A stretch of DNA of 64,000 nt from Muribaculaceae bacterium (GTDB taxonomy: Bacteria > Bacteroidota > Bacteroidia > Bacteroidales > Muribaculaceae), in contig WGUO01000017.1 in NCBI GenBank assembly GCA_014867205.1, forward strand, positions 14,089-78,088. Direction: 5' to 3'. Below the pieces are notes generated by a model that was not told the origin of the DNA, did not search any database, and worked only from the letters and a program-made list of their open reading frames with translations. How positions within the stretch are numbered: position 1 is the stretch's first letter; each line of letters starts with the position of its first letter. The position numbers and the translations under genes are program-made. Below are positions 52,136 to 59,890 of the stretch, piece after piece.

Positions 52136-52188
52136 GCATGTCATGACTGATGACATGCATAGTTCGCCAAAAGGCTACTTCGCCTTTT
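52136..52188 (-). promoter_or_regulatory. Two hairpins in the leader of OmpA paralogue 2
   Basis: AAAAGGC/GCCTTTT (52169-52175 with 52182-52188) lies directly after the predicted transcription start. A perfect 9-bp hairpin follows (52136-52144 with 52150-52158, GCATGTCAT/ATGACATGC). The leader to the start codon is about 230 nt. Such hairpins at a 5' end are known to stabilise ompA mRNA in other bacteria. Confidence 0.5.
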
Positions 52189-52200
52189 AGAAACTTTTTG

Positions 52201-52230
52201 CAAAATTACACATTATTTTTAATATACAAA
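52201..52230 (-). promoter_or_regulatory. Promoter of OmpA paralogue 2
   Basis: On the minus strand TTTG (52227-52230), 18 bp, TAATTTTG (52201-52208). Spacing is two short of the usual 20. The rest of the 51966-52393 gap is A/T-rich. Confidence 0.55.
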
Positions 52231-52393
52231 TTAATTTGTACATTTTTTTAACACCACATACCAAAATTGGCCGTTTTTCGTCATTTTTCGGGACTCCTTA
52301 CCTATTTAATGAGGAATTTTTAGTAATTTCGCCAATTGATAGCGACAGAACGCCGTCAGAACACCGCACGGTCAAGCCGGGCGGAGAGAGCAT

Positions 52394-53272
52394 ATGAGAC
52401 CACTGACCAGGTACAGGATAACAATCGAGGATGAGTCGCACCTCACGGAGGTGGCGTCAGGACGTGTCACGGCCCCGATGCTTTGCGCCGCCGGGATTGC
52501 GTTTCTGGCGCTATGCCTGCTCGTCACCGGGCTTCTCATTGCCTTTACTCCGCTTCGCACGCTGCTCCCAGGCTATCTCAAGGAGTCTCAGCGCTCGGCA
52601 ACCGAGGAGGGACTGCTTCGTCTCGACTCGCTGATGGCGGCCTACGACACCAAGCAGGCATACATCGACAATTATCTGCGCGTCACCGACACGGACCGCA
52701 CTCCCGGCGACTCGGCTGCCGTTGTTCCGGCAGACCGCGAGCTGACATCAGACTCGCTGCTGACCGCCACCAATGCCGAGCAGAGATTCGTATCGCAGAT
52801 GGAGGAACGTGAGAAGTTCAACATCTCGGTCCTGGCCCCCCTGGCCGCCGAGGGCATCATGTTCTCGCCGGTGGCGGCCGACGGCATATTCACCACCGAC
52901 TCGCACGCTGCGGAGACCGGCGTGGTCATAATACCGGCTGACAACAGCGTGCTCTGCGCAGCCGACGGATCGGTGATAGCACTCTACCACTCCCCCGCCG
53001 ACCGTGGATATGTGATAGTGATCCAGCACGCGCGCGGGTTCATCACTACCTATAGAGGTACAGGCACCGCGCTGGTCGGCATAGGCGACAGCGTAAATAC
53101 CGGGCAGGCCATTGCCCTCGCTCCCGAGCCCGACGCCAGGGGCGTCCGGGAGATTCAGGTCAGGATGTGGCACAACGGCTCTCCCATCATCCCCTACGAG
53201 TATCTGGGATCGCCGACGCAGACGTCCGGAACGGAACCGATCTCGTTCGACGCGCCACGCGGGCGACTCTGA
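52394..53272 (+). CDS. LytM/M23-like membrane-anchored protein, catalytic site lost
   Basis: The 292-residue product has one membrane helix (about 29-53, LCAAGIAFLALCLLVTGLLI), a short coiled coil and a C-terminal LytM fold (about 170-275: VIIPADNSVLCAADGSVIAL, GYVIVIQHARGFITTYRGTG, VREIQVRMWHNG). The zinc ligands of M23 peptidases (HxxxD and HxH) are not in place: the H of the final HxH motif reads QVR. Such degenerate LytM proteins usually activate an amidase instead of cutting peptidoglycan. It is first in the run leading to dxr and rseP. Confidence 0.75.
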   Translation: MRPLTRYRITIEDESHLTEVASGRVTAPMLCAAGIAFLALCLLVTGLLIAFTPLRTLLPGYLKESQRSATEEGLLRLDSLMAAYDTKQAYIDNYLRVTDTDRTPGDSAAVVPADRELTSDSLLTATNAEQRFVSQMEEREKFNISVLAPLAAEGIMFSPVAADGIFTTDSHAAETGVVIIPADNSVLCAADGSVIALYHSPADRGYVIVIQHARGFITTYRGTGTALVGIGDSVNTGQAIALAPEPDARGVREIQVRMWHNGSPIIPYEYLGSPTQTSGTEPISFDAPRGRL

Positions 53273-53345
53273 GGCATTGCTCGTCCGGATAAAACAGCCA
53301 AGAAAATAAGAGTTCTTCATACCTTATATAATATTATAGAAAAAG

Positions 53346-54518
53346 ATGAAGCCCACAGACAGAGAGGCATCCGAAATAATCATACTGGGAAGCACCGGAA
53401 GCATCGGCACCCAGACACTCGACATAATCCGCGAATACCCGGAGAGATTCCGGGCAGTGGCACTGACAGCACGCCGCAACTGGGAGTTGCTTGCCCGACA
53501 GGCCCGCGAGTTTGTGCCCCGGCGTGTCGTAATAGCCGACAGCCGGTATCTCGCGCCGCTGCGCAAGGCACTGGCCGACCTCTCCATTGAAGTTCTGGCC
53601 GGCGACGAGGCCATTGCCGAGACCGCCGAGATGCCCGAGGGTGACACCGTGGTCACGGCAATGGTGGGCTACAGCGGCCTACTCCCGACCATACGCGCCA
53701 TTCGCGCCGGCAAACGCATCGCCCTTGCCAATAAGGAGACTCTTGTAGTGGCCGGTGAACTCATCTCAAGCCTTCTCTCCGGCTCTGACGCCGAGATTGT
53801 GCCGGTCGACAGCGAGCATTCGGCAATCTTCCAGTGTCTGGTCGGCGAGAACAGGAGCGCCATGCGCAAGATCATCCTGACGGCAAGCGGCGGACCGTTC
53901 CGCACATTCACCGCAGAGCAGCTTGAGCGAGTCACGGTGGCCGACGCACTGCGTCACCCCAACTGGGACATGGGCGCCAAAGTCACCATCGACTCCGCGT
54001 CGATGATGAACAAGGGTTTCGAGATGATCGAGGCACGATGGCTCTTCGACTGCCCGCCCGAGCGCATCGAGATTGCTGTCCATCCGCAGTCGGTGGTCCA
54101 CTCGATGGTCGAGTTTCACGACGGCTCGATCAAGGCGCAGCTCGGCGTGCCCGACATGCACCTGCCGATACGCTACGCGCTCGGATACCCGGAGCGTCTG
54201 GCCACAGAGCGGCCCGGACTATCGCTCGAGCAATACGCCTCACTGACGTTCGAGCGTCCCGACACCGACCGGTTTCCGCTGCTGCGTATGGCATTCGACG
54301 CCATAGGCGCCGGCGGCAACACTCCATGCATCCTTAACGCCGCTAACGAGATAGCAGTCGATGCGTTCCTCAACGGTAAAATTCGTTTTACCGACATGCC
54401 ACGCGTGGTCGGAAACACCATTGAGGCAATCCCCCACTCCTCGGACATATCCCTCTCAAACCTCATAGCCACCAACGACGAGGCTCGCCGCGTGGCAAGA
54501 CAGTTCTTAACCCTGTAA
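53346..54518 (+). CDS. dxr: 1-deoxy-D-xylulose 5-phosphate reductoisomerase
   Basis: This enzyme makes MEP, the second step of the non-mevalonate isoprenoid pathway. The 390-residue product has the NADPH site GSTGSIGTQTLDIIREYPE, LANKETLVVAGELI, the substrate loop SEHSAIFQCL and TASGGPF, and the metal and helix motif LRHPNWDMGAKVTIDSASMM. The gene is 13 bp before rseP, and the two are often linked in Bacteroidota. Confidence 0.97.
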   Translation: MKPTDREASEIIILGSTGSIGTQTLDIIREYPERFRAVALTARRNWELLARQAREFVPRRVVIADSRYLAPLRKALADLSIEVLAGDEAIAETAEMPEGDTVVTAMVGYSGLLPTIRAIRAGKRIALANKETLVVAGELISSLLSGSDAEIVPVDSEHSAIFQCLVGENRSAMRKIILTASGGPFRTFTAEQLERVTVADALRHPNWDMGAKVTIDSASMMNKGFEMIEARWLFDCPPERIEIAVHPQSVVHSMVEFHDGSIKAQLGVPDMHLPIRYALGYPERLATERPGLSLEQYASLTFERPDTDRFPLLRMAFDAIGAGGNTPCILNAANEIAVDAFLNGKIRFTDMPRVVGNTIEAIPHSSDISLSNLIATNDEARRVARQFLTL

Positions 54519-54531
54519 CACAACACACAAA

Positions 54532-56061
54532 TTGGAGACATTTCTGTTCAAGGCCGCACAACTTATCCTGGCCCTATCGATACTTGTTATAATCCATGAG
54601 TTCGGGCACTTCCTGTTCGCACGCATCTTCGGAGTCCGCGTCGAGAAATTCTATATCTTCTTCGACCCCTGGACCGAGATATTCAAATGGCGTCCTAAAA
54701 AATACTTCGGATTCTTCGGCAATACCCACAGGCTGAAGGGATGTCCGCCCGATGATGAGCCAACCAAAGATACCGACAATCCGGATGCCATCAAGAAAGT
54801 TGACAACCCGGAGGCGGCCAAGGTGACCGCAGCCGAGGAAGAGGCCGCAAAAGTGTTTGATGAGGACAAGTCGTTCTGGGGAAACACCGAGTATGGAATC
54901 GGATGGCTTCCCCTGGGGGGATACTGCAAGATTTCCGGCATGATCGACGAGTCGATGGACACCGAGCAGATGAAACAGCCCGCCCAGCCGTGGGAATTCC
55001 GGTCGAAGCCGGCATGGCAGCGGCTGCTTGTCATGATAGCCGGCGTTCTGTTCAACTTCCTGCTGGCCATCGTGATATACGCAGGCATTGTATATGCCAC
55101 GGGAGAGAAATATGTGCAGTTCAAGGAGGCCCGTATGGGTATGGAATACTCGGGGGAGGCCCGCAAGATCGGATTCCATAACGGAGACATTCCCCTGATG
55201 GCCGACGGCAAGGTGCTCGACAACCCGCTCGAGGGGCGCCTCGACATGATCCAGGCCAAGAACGTGACCGTGCTTCGTAACGGACACGACACTGTGAACA
55301 TCGCAATCCCCGAGAATTTCATCTTCAGACTTGACGAGGAGGCCAAGAGCGACACCGCGGCCGTCAACTTCATGGCCTATCGTTTCCCGGCGAGAGTCAC
55401 ACAGGTCGCGCCCGGCGAGGGTGCGGCGAAAGCCGGCATACAGAACGGTGACGAGATTCTTGCAATAAACGGAGTCCCGACTCCGGCACTCACGGATTTC
55501 CTGCGCACACTGGCCGGACATGAGAACAGCACTGTGGCAATCACGCTTGCTCGCAAGACCGGCGAGCGCACAGACACTCTGGTCCGCAACGTCGCCCTGT
55601 CTTCAAACTCGAAGATGGGCATAGGGCTGGAGATTGACCCTTCGGCATTCTACAAGTCAAACGAGATACGCTACGGACTCCTTGAGTCTGTGCCCCGAGG
55701 CATCGAGATGGGCACTGACCGCCTCGTCAGCTACGCCAAGTCGATGAAGATGGTCTTCACCAAAGAGGGTGCCCAGTCTATCGGCGGTTTCGGCGCGATA
55801 GGCAGCATCTTCCCCGAGCGATGGGACTGGCTGGCGTTCTGGAACATCGCGGCATTCCTGTCGGTTGCCCTCGCGTTCATGAACATACTCCCCATCCCGG
55901 CACTCGACGGCGGCCATGTCATGTTCCTGCTCTACGAGGTGATATTCCGCCGCAAGCCGAGCGAGAAATTCATGGAGCGCGCACAGATCGCCGGCATGAC
56001 AATACTGATCCTGCTGCTGCTCTATGCCAACGGAATGGACATCATTAGACTTTTCAAATAA
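54532..56061 (+). CDS. rseP: Site-2 zinc metalloprotease RseP
   Basis: This intramembrane protease cuts membrane-bound anti-sigma factors and signal peptide remnants. It starts at TTG 54532 (M at that codon, ETFLFKAAQLILALSILVI); no ATG fits. The active site HEFGH is at 22-26 in the first helix and the second motif NILPIPALDGGHVMF is near 450. One PDZ domain is clear (about 285-345). A charged insertion of about 60 residues (about 60-115, acidic, PPDDEPTKDTDNPD) follows the first helix, making it 509 residues against about 450 in E. coli. Confidence 0.93.
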   Translation: METFLFKAAQLILALSILVIIHEFGHFLFARIFGVRVEKFYIFFDPWTEIFKWRPKKYFGFFGNTHRLKGCPPDDEPTKDTDNPDAIKKVDNPEAAKVTAAEEEAAKVFDEDKSFWGNTEYGIGWLPLGGYCKISGMIDESMDTEQMKQPAQPWEFRSKPAWQRLLVMIAGVLFNFLLAIVIYAGIVYATGEKYVQFKEARMGMEYSGEARKIGFHNGDIPLMADGKVLDNPLEGRLDMIQAKNVTVLRNGHDTVNIAIPENFIFRLDEEAKSDTAAVNFMAYRFPARVTQVAPGEGAAKAGIQNGDEILAINGVPTPALTDFLRTLAGHENSTVAITLARKTGERTDTLVRNVALSSNSKMGIGLEIDPSAFYKSNEIRYGLLESVPRGIEMGTDRLVSYAKSMKMVFTKEGAQSIGGFGAIGSIFPERWDWLAFWNIAAFLSVALAFMNILPIPALDGGHVMFLLYEVIFRRKPSEKFMERAQIAGMTILILLLLYANGMDIIRLFK

Positions 56062-56079
56062 CCTCATTATCAAATTGTA

Positions 56080-57297
56080 ATGAAAGGCAAGCTACATACA
56101 CCCCGCCCCTCAGACGAGCATGGAGTCATACGCCTGCGCCCCGGCAAGGAGGAGTCGGCGCTGCGTCACCACCCCTGGATATTCTCAGGGGCGATAGCCA
56201 CGATACCCGCCGATGTGGAGGAGGGAGATCTGGTCACGGTCGTCGACAGCGACGGGCACACCCTCGGCGTGGGCCACTATCAGATCGGCAGCATCGCGGT
56301 CCGTATCCTCATGTTTGGCACTGACGCGCTCCCCGACGACTTCTACTATGACCGTCTTCTGAGTGCCTACTCGCTGCGCAAGGCCCTTGGACTGGTACGC
56401 GACGACAACGACTGCTTCCGGCTCGTTCACGGCGAAGGGGACTTCCTGCCCGGACTCATCGTGGACATATACGGCGATACCGCCGTGATGCAGGCACACT
56501 CGCCGGGCATGCACTTCGCCCGGAGGGTCATAGCCGAGGCTCTCACACGCCTCCCGGAGGCCCGCGTGCGCAACGTCTATTATAAAAGCGAGACGACTCT
56601 CCCCTACAAGGCCAACCTTGACCCGGAGAATGAATACCTCGTGGGTGGATATGACGGCAACATAGCCACCGAGAACGGCCTGATGTTCAACATTGACTGG
56701 CTCAAGGGCCAGAAGACAGGTTTCTTTGTCGACCAGCGCGAGAACCGCAGTCTGCTCGAAAAGTTCTCATCCGGCCGCACTGTTCTCAACATGTTCTGCT
56801 ATACAGGCGGATTCTCAGTCTACGCAATGCGTGGAGGAGCCAAGTCGGTCGACTCGGTCGACTCGTCAGCAAAGGCCGCGGCTCTGACCGACGCCAACAT
56901 GGAACTTAACTTCCCGGGCGACCCACGACACCATACCTATGCCGAGGATGCCTTCAAGTTTCTCGCCGAGATGCCCGACAACCGCTATGACCTGATAATA
57001 CTCGACCCGCCGGCATTCGCCAAGCACCGTGGTGCCATCAAGAACGGACTGATCGGCTACCGTAAGCTCAACGCGAAGGCTTTCGAGAAAATAAAGCCGG
57101 GAGGCATACTCTTCACCTTCTCATGCTCGCAGGCAATCACGCGCGACATGTTCCGCATGGCGGTCTTCACCGCTGCCGCCAAGTCAGGCCGCAAGGTGAG
57201 GATTCTCCACCAGCTGTCGCAGCCTGCCGACCATCCAATCGACATCTCCCACCCCGAGGGCGAATACCTGAAAGGCCTCGTCCTCGAAGTGGAATAA
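56080..57297 (+). CDS. RlmI-like 23S rRNA (cytosine-C5) methyltransferase
   Basis: This SAM-dependent methyltransferase of 405 residues resembles RlmI, which methylates a cytosine in 23S rRNA. An N-terminal PUA domain (about 15-90, VIRLRPGKEESALRHHPWIF) is followed by a Rossmann domain with NMFCYTGGFSVYAMRGGA, the substrate loop LDPPAFAKHRGAIK and the Cys-rich TFSCSQAITRDMF. It lies 18 bp after rseP. The exact target base cannot be told from the sequence. Confidence 0.88.
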   Translation: MKGKLHTPRPSDEHGVIRLRPGKEESALRHHPWIFSGAIATIPADVEEGDLVTVVDSDGHTLGVGHYQIGSIAVRILMFGTDALPDDFYYDRLLSAYSLRKALGLVRDDNDCFRLVHGEGDFLPGLIVDIYGDTAVMQAHSPGMHFARRVIAEALTRLPEARVRNVYYKSETTLPYKANLDPENEYLVGGYDGNIATENGLMFNIDWLKGQKTGFFVDQRENRSLLEKFSSGRTVLNMFCYTGGFSVYAMRGGAKSVDSVDSSAKAAALTDANMELNFPGDPRHHTYAEDAFKFLAEMPDNRYDLIILDPPAFAKHRGAIKNGLIGYRKLNAKAFEKIKPGGILFTFSCSQAITRDMFRMAVFTAAAKSGRKVRILHQLSQPADHPIDISHPEGEYLKGLVLEVE

Positions 57298-57307
57298 GCA
57301 TCTGATA

Positions 57308-57331
57308 CCTAACACCCAACACCTAACACCT
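57308..57331 (+). repeat. Heptanucleotide repeat abutting the DPP III start codon
   Basis: CCTAACA (57308-57314), CCCAACA (57315-57321), CCTAACA (57322-57328) and CCT (57329-57331) run straight into the ATG at 57332. It occupies where a ribosome-binding site would be. Confidence 0.7.
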
Positions 57332-59377
57332 ATGAATAAAATCATCCCGACACTGATCATAGGCACCGTCGCCGGTCTGCAGGCGAACGCCTACGTCGAC
57401 AAGAACTTCAACTACCATGTAGACCGATTCGCAGACATTGAGGTGCTCCGCTACGAGGTGCCCGAATTCGACCGTCTCACTCCCGACCAGCGCAAGATGC
57501 TCTACTATCTGACACAGGCCGCGCAGATGGGTCGCGACATCATCTGGGACCAGAACGGCCGCTACAACCTGCAGATCCGCCAGCTCCTCGAGAGGATATA
57601 CCAGGACTACGCCGGCGACCGCAACAGCGATGAGTTCAAGGCCTTCGAGAAATACCTGAAGCAGGTATGGTTCGGCAACGGAATACACCATCACTACTCG
57701 ACCGACAAGTTCAAGCCGGAGTTCAGCCAGGAGTTCTTCCTGGAGCAGGTCGGTCGCTTGGCGCCCGAGTCTCTTCCGCTTGAGGATGGCGAGACTCCCA
57801 GGCAGATGGTAGAGAAACTTACAGAGGTGATCTTCAACCCGGCAGTCATGGCCAAGCGCGTCAACCAGGACGGCACACAGGACGTCGTGGCGACATCGGC
57901 AGGCAACCTCTACGGCGAGGGAGTGACCCAGGCCGAGGTCGAGGAGTTCTACAACAGGATGAAGGACCCCAACGACCCCACCCCGATCTCCTACGGACTC
58001 AACGCCAGGGTAGTCAAGGGCGATGACGGCAAGCTCCATGAGCAGGTGTACTGTCTCAACGGACTATATGGTCCCGCAATCGCACAGATAATCTACTGGC
58101 TCGACAAGGCCAAGAGTGTCGCTGAGAACGACGCCCAAAAGGCATACATCACTGCGTTGATCGACTTCTACATCACCGGTGACCTGCGCACCTTCGACGA
58201 GTACTCGATACTCTGGGCCGAGGACACCAAATCCGACGTGGACTTCGTCAACGGCTTCATCGAGAGTTACGGCGACCCGCTCGGCATGACCGGCTCATGG
58301 GAGTCTTACGTCAACTTCAAGAACGCCAAGTCGTCGGCACGCACCGAGACAATCTCGGGCAACGCACAGTGGTTCGAGGACAACTCGCCCGTTGACCCGC
58401 GTTTTAAGAAGAAGAACGTCAAGGGTGTGTCGGCCAAGGTGATCAATGCCGCGATGCTCGCCGGCGACGCCTTCCCGTCGACAGCCATCGGCATCAACCT
58501 GCCCAACTCCAACTGGATCCGCGCCCAGCATGGCTCGAAGTCTGTGACCATCGAGAACATCACCGAGGCCTACGACATGGCCAGCCACGGCAACGGCTTC
58601 AACGCCGAGTTCGTGATCGACGCCCCGACCTCAAAACTGATGGACGACTATCTCTACATCACCGATATGCTCCACACCGACCTGCACGAGTGTCTCGGCC
58701 ACGCCTCGGGCCAGCTGCTCCCCGGAGTTGACGGCGACGCACTCAAGGAGAACGGCTCCGCGCTCGAGGAGGCCCGCGCCGACCTGTTCGCTCTGTACTA
58801 TCTGGCCGACCCCAAGCTTCTTGAGCTCGGCATACTTGACAACCCGAACGCATACCAGTCGGAATACTACAAGTATATGCTCAACGGCCTCATGACCCAG
58901 CTCAACCGCATCGAGCTCGGTAATGACGTCGAGGAGGCACATATGCGCAACCGCCAGCTCATTGCCAAATGGGTGCTTGAGAACGGACGCAAGAAGGGCA
59001 AAGGTGGCAAGGATGTCGTGGAACTCATCAAGAAGGGTGGCAAGACTTACGTCAGGATCAATGACTATCCTGCCATGCGCAACCTTTTCGGCACTCTGCT
59101 CGCCGAGATACAGCGCATCAAGAGCGAAGGCGACTACAAGGCCGGCAACGAGCTGATTCAGAAGTATGCCGTCAAGATCGACCCGAAACTCCACAAGGAG
59201 GTGCTCGAGCGCTACTCGAGACTTGACATCCCGCCCTACCGTGGTTTCATCAATCCTGTCTATACCCCCGTGCTCGACGATAAGGGAGAGATCAAGGACG
59301 TGACCATCTCATGGCCCGAGAACTATGTGGAGCAGATGCTGCGTCTGAGCCGCGACTATTCGCCGCTGACAAAGTGA
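57332..59377 (+). CDS. Dipeptidyl peptidase III (M49)
   Basis: This zinc exopeptidase removes dipeptides from the N-terminus of short peptides. The 681-residue product has a signal-like start (MNKIIPTLIIGTVAGLQANA). The zinc motif HECLGH is at 452-457, with the downstream EEARADLFALYY; HECLGH rather than HEXXH with five residues is the form found in Bacteroides. The rest is the two-lobed M49 fold. It probably works in the periplasm on imported peptides. It lies 34 bp after the RlmI-like gene, across the repeat. Confidence 0.92.
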   Translation: MNKIIPTLIIGTVAGLQANAYVDKNFNYHVDRFADIEVLRYEVPEFDRLTPDQRKMLYYLTQAAQMGRDIIWDQNGRYNLQIRQLLERIYQDYAGDRNSDEFKAFEKYLKQVWFGNGIHHHYSTDKFKPEFSQEFFLEQVGRLAPESLPLEDGETPRQMVEKLTEVIFNPAVMAKRVNQDGTQDVVATSAGNLYGEGVTQAEVEEFYNRMKDPNDPTPISYGLNARVVKGDDGKLHEQVYCLNGLYGPAIAQIIYWLDKAKSVAENDAQKAYITALIDFYITGDLRTFDEYSILWAEDTKSDVDFVNGFIESYGDPLGMTGSWESYVNFKNAKSSARTETISGNAQWFEDNSPVDPRFKKKNVKGVSAKVINAAMLAGDAFPSTAIGINLPNSNWIRAQHGSKSVTIENITEAYDMASHGNGFNAEFVIDAPTSKLMDDYLYITDMLHTDLHECLGHASGQLLPGVDGDALKENGSALEEARADLFALYYLADPKLLELGILDNPNAYQSEYYKYMLNGLMTQLNRIELGNDVEEAHMRNRQLIAKWVLENGRKKGKGGKDVVELIKKGGKTYVRINDYPAMRNLFGTLLAEIQRIKSEGDYKAGNELIQKYAVKIDPKLHKEVLERYSRLDIPPYRGFINPVYTPVLDDKGEIKDVTISWPENYVEQMLRLSRDYSPLTK

Positions 59378-59384
59378 TAGACTG

Positions 59385-59792
59385 ATGAAGGAGATAAAGC
59401 ATCTTTTCTTCACCTACCGCAACGGCATGATGGCCGACACGCTGCGCCGCTACGGCATGCCGTACAAGACCATCTTCGGGCTTGAGATTCCGAGAATCGC
59501 CGAAATCGCGAGGGGACTGGCGCCCTCGGCCGAACTCGCCGACGCCCTGTGGGCTGACCGCGAGGTGAGGGAGTCGCGACTGCTGGCCGCCTATCTCTTC
59601 CCGGTCGAGACGATGACCGAGGAGAAGGCTGTGGCTCTCGCCGCCGACGCACGCACGCAAGAGGAAGCCGACATGCTTGCCTTCAGGCTGTTCAGGCGTC
59701 TGCCGTTCGCCGCCCGGCTTCTCGACAGGCTCGAGGCCGATCCGGCTACCCGACGGGCCGCGCGGGCCCTGAGCCCGCATCTCGCCGATTGA
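59385..59792 (+). CDS. Short AlkD/HEAT-like DNA alkylation-repair-family protein
   Basis: The 135-residue product resembles the DNA alkylation repair (AlkD) fold: paired HEAT-type helices with TYRNGMMADTLRRYGMPYK and LADALWADREVRESRLLAAYL. Usual members have about 220 residues, so the C-terminal half is missing or trimmed. It follows the peptidase by 7 bp. Whether it still binds DNA is open. Confidence 0.65.
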   Translation: MKEIKHLFFTYRNGMMADTLRRYGMPYKTIFGLEIPRIAEIARGLAPSAELADALWADREVRESRLLAAYLFPVETMTEEKAVALAADARTQEEADMLAFRLFRRLPFAARLLDRLEADPATRRAARALSPHLAD

Positions 59793-59890
59793 GCAAAACG
59801 GCATGATATTTGTTATATAATGTGCGGGGTGACTCCGGTCGCCCTGCACATTCTTTATATCATTCAGCCAATATCTTAAATCATTATATT

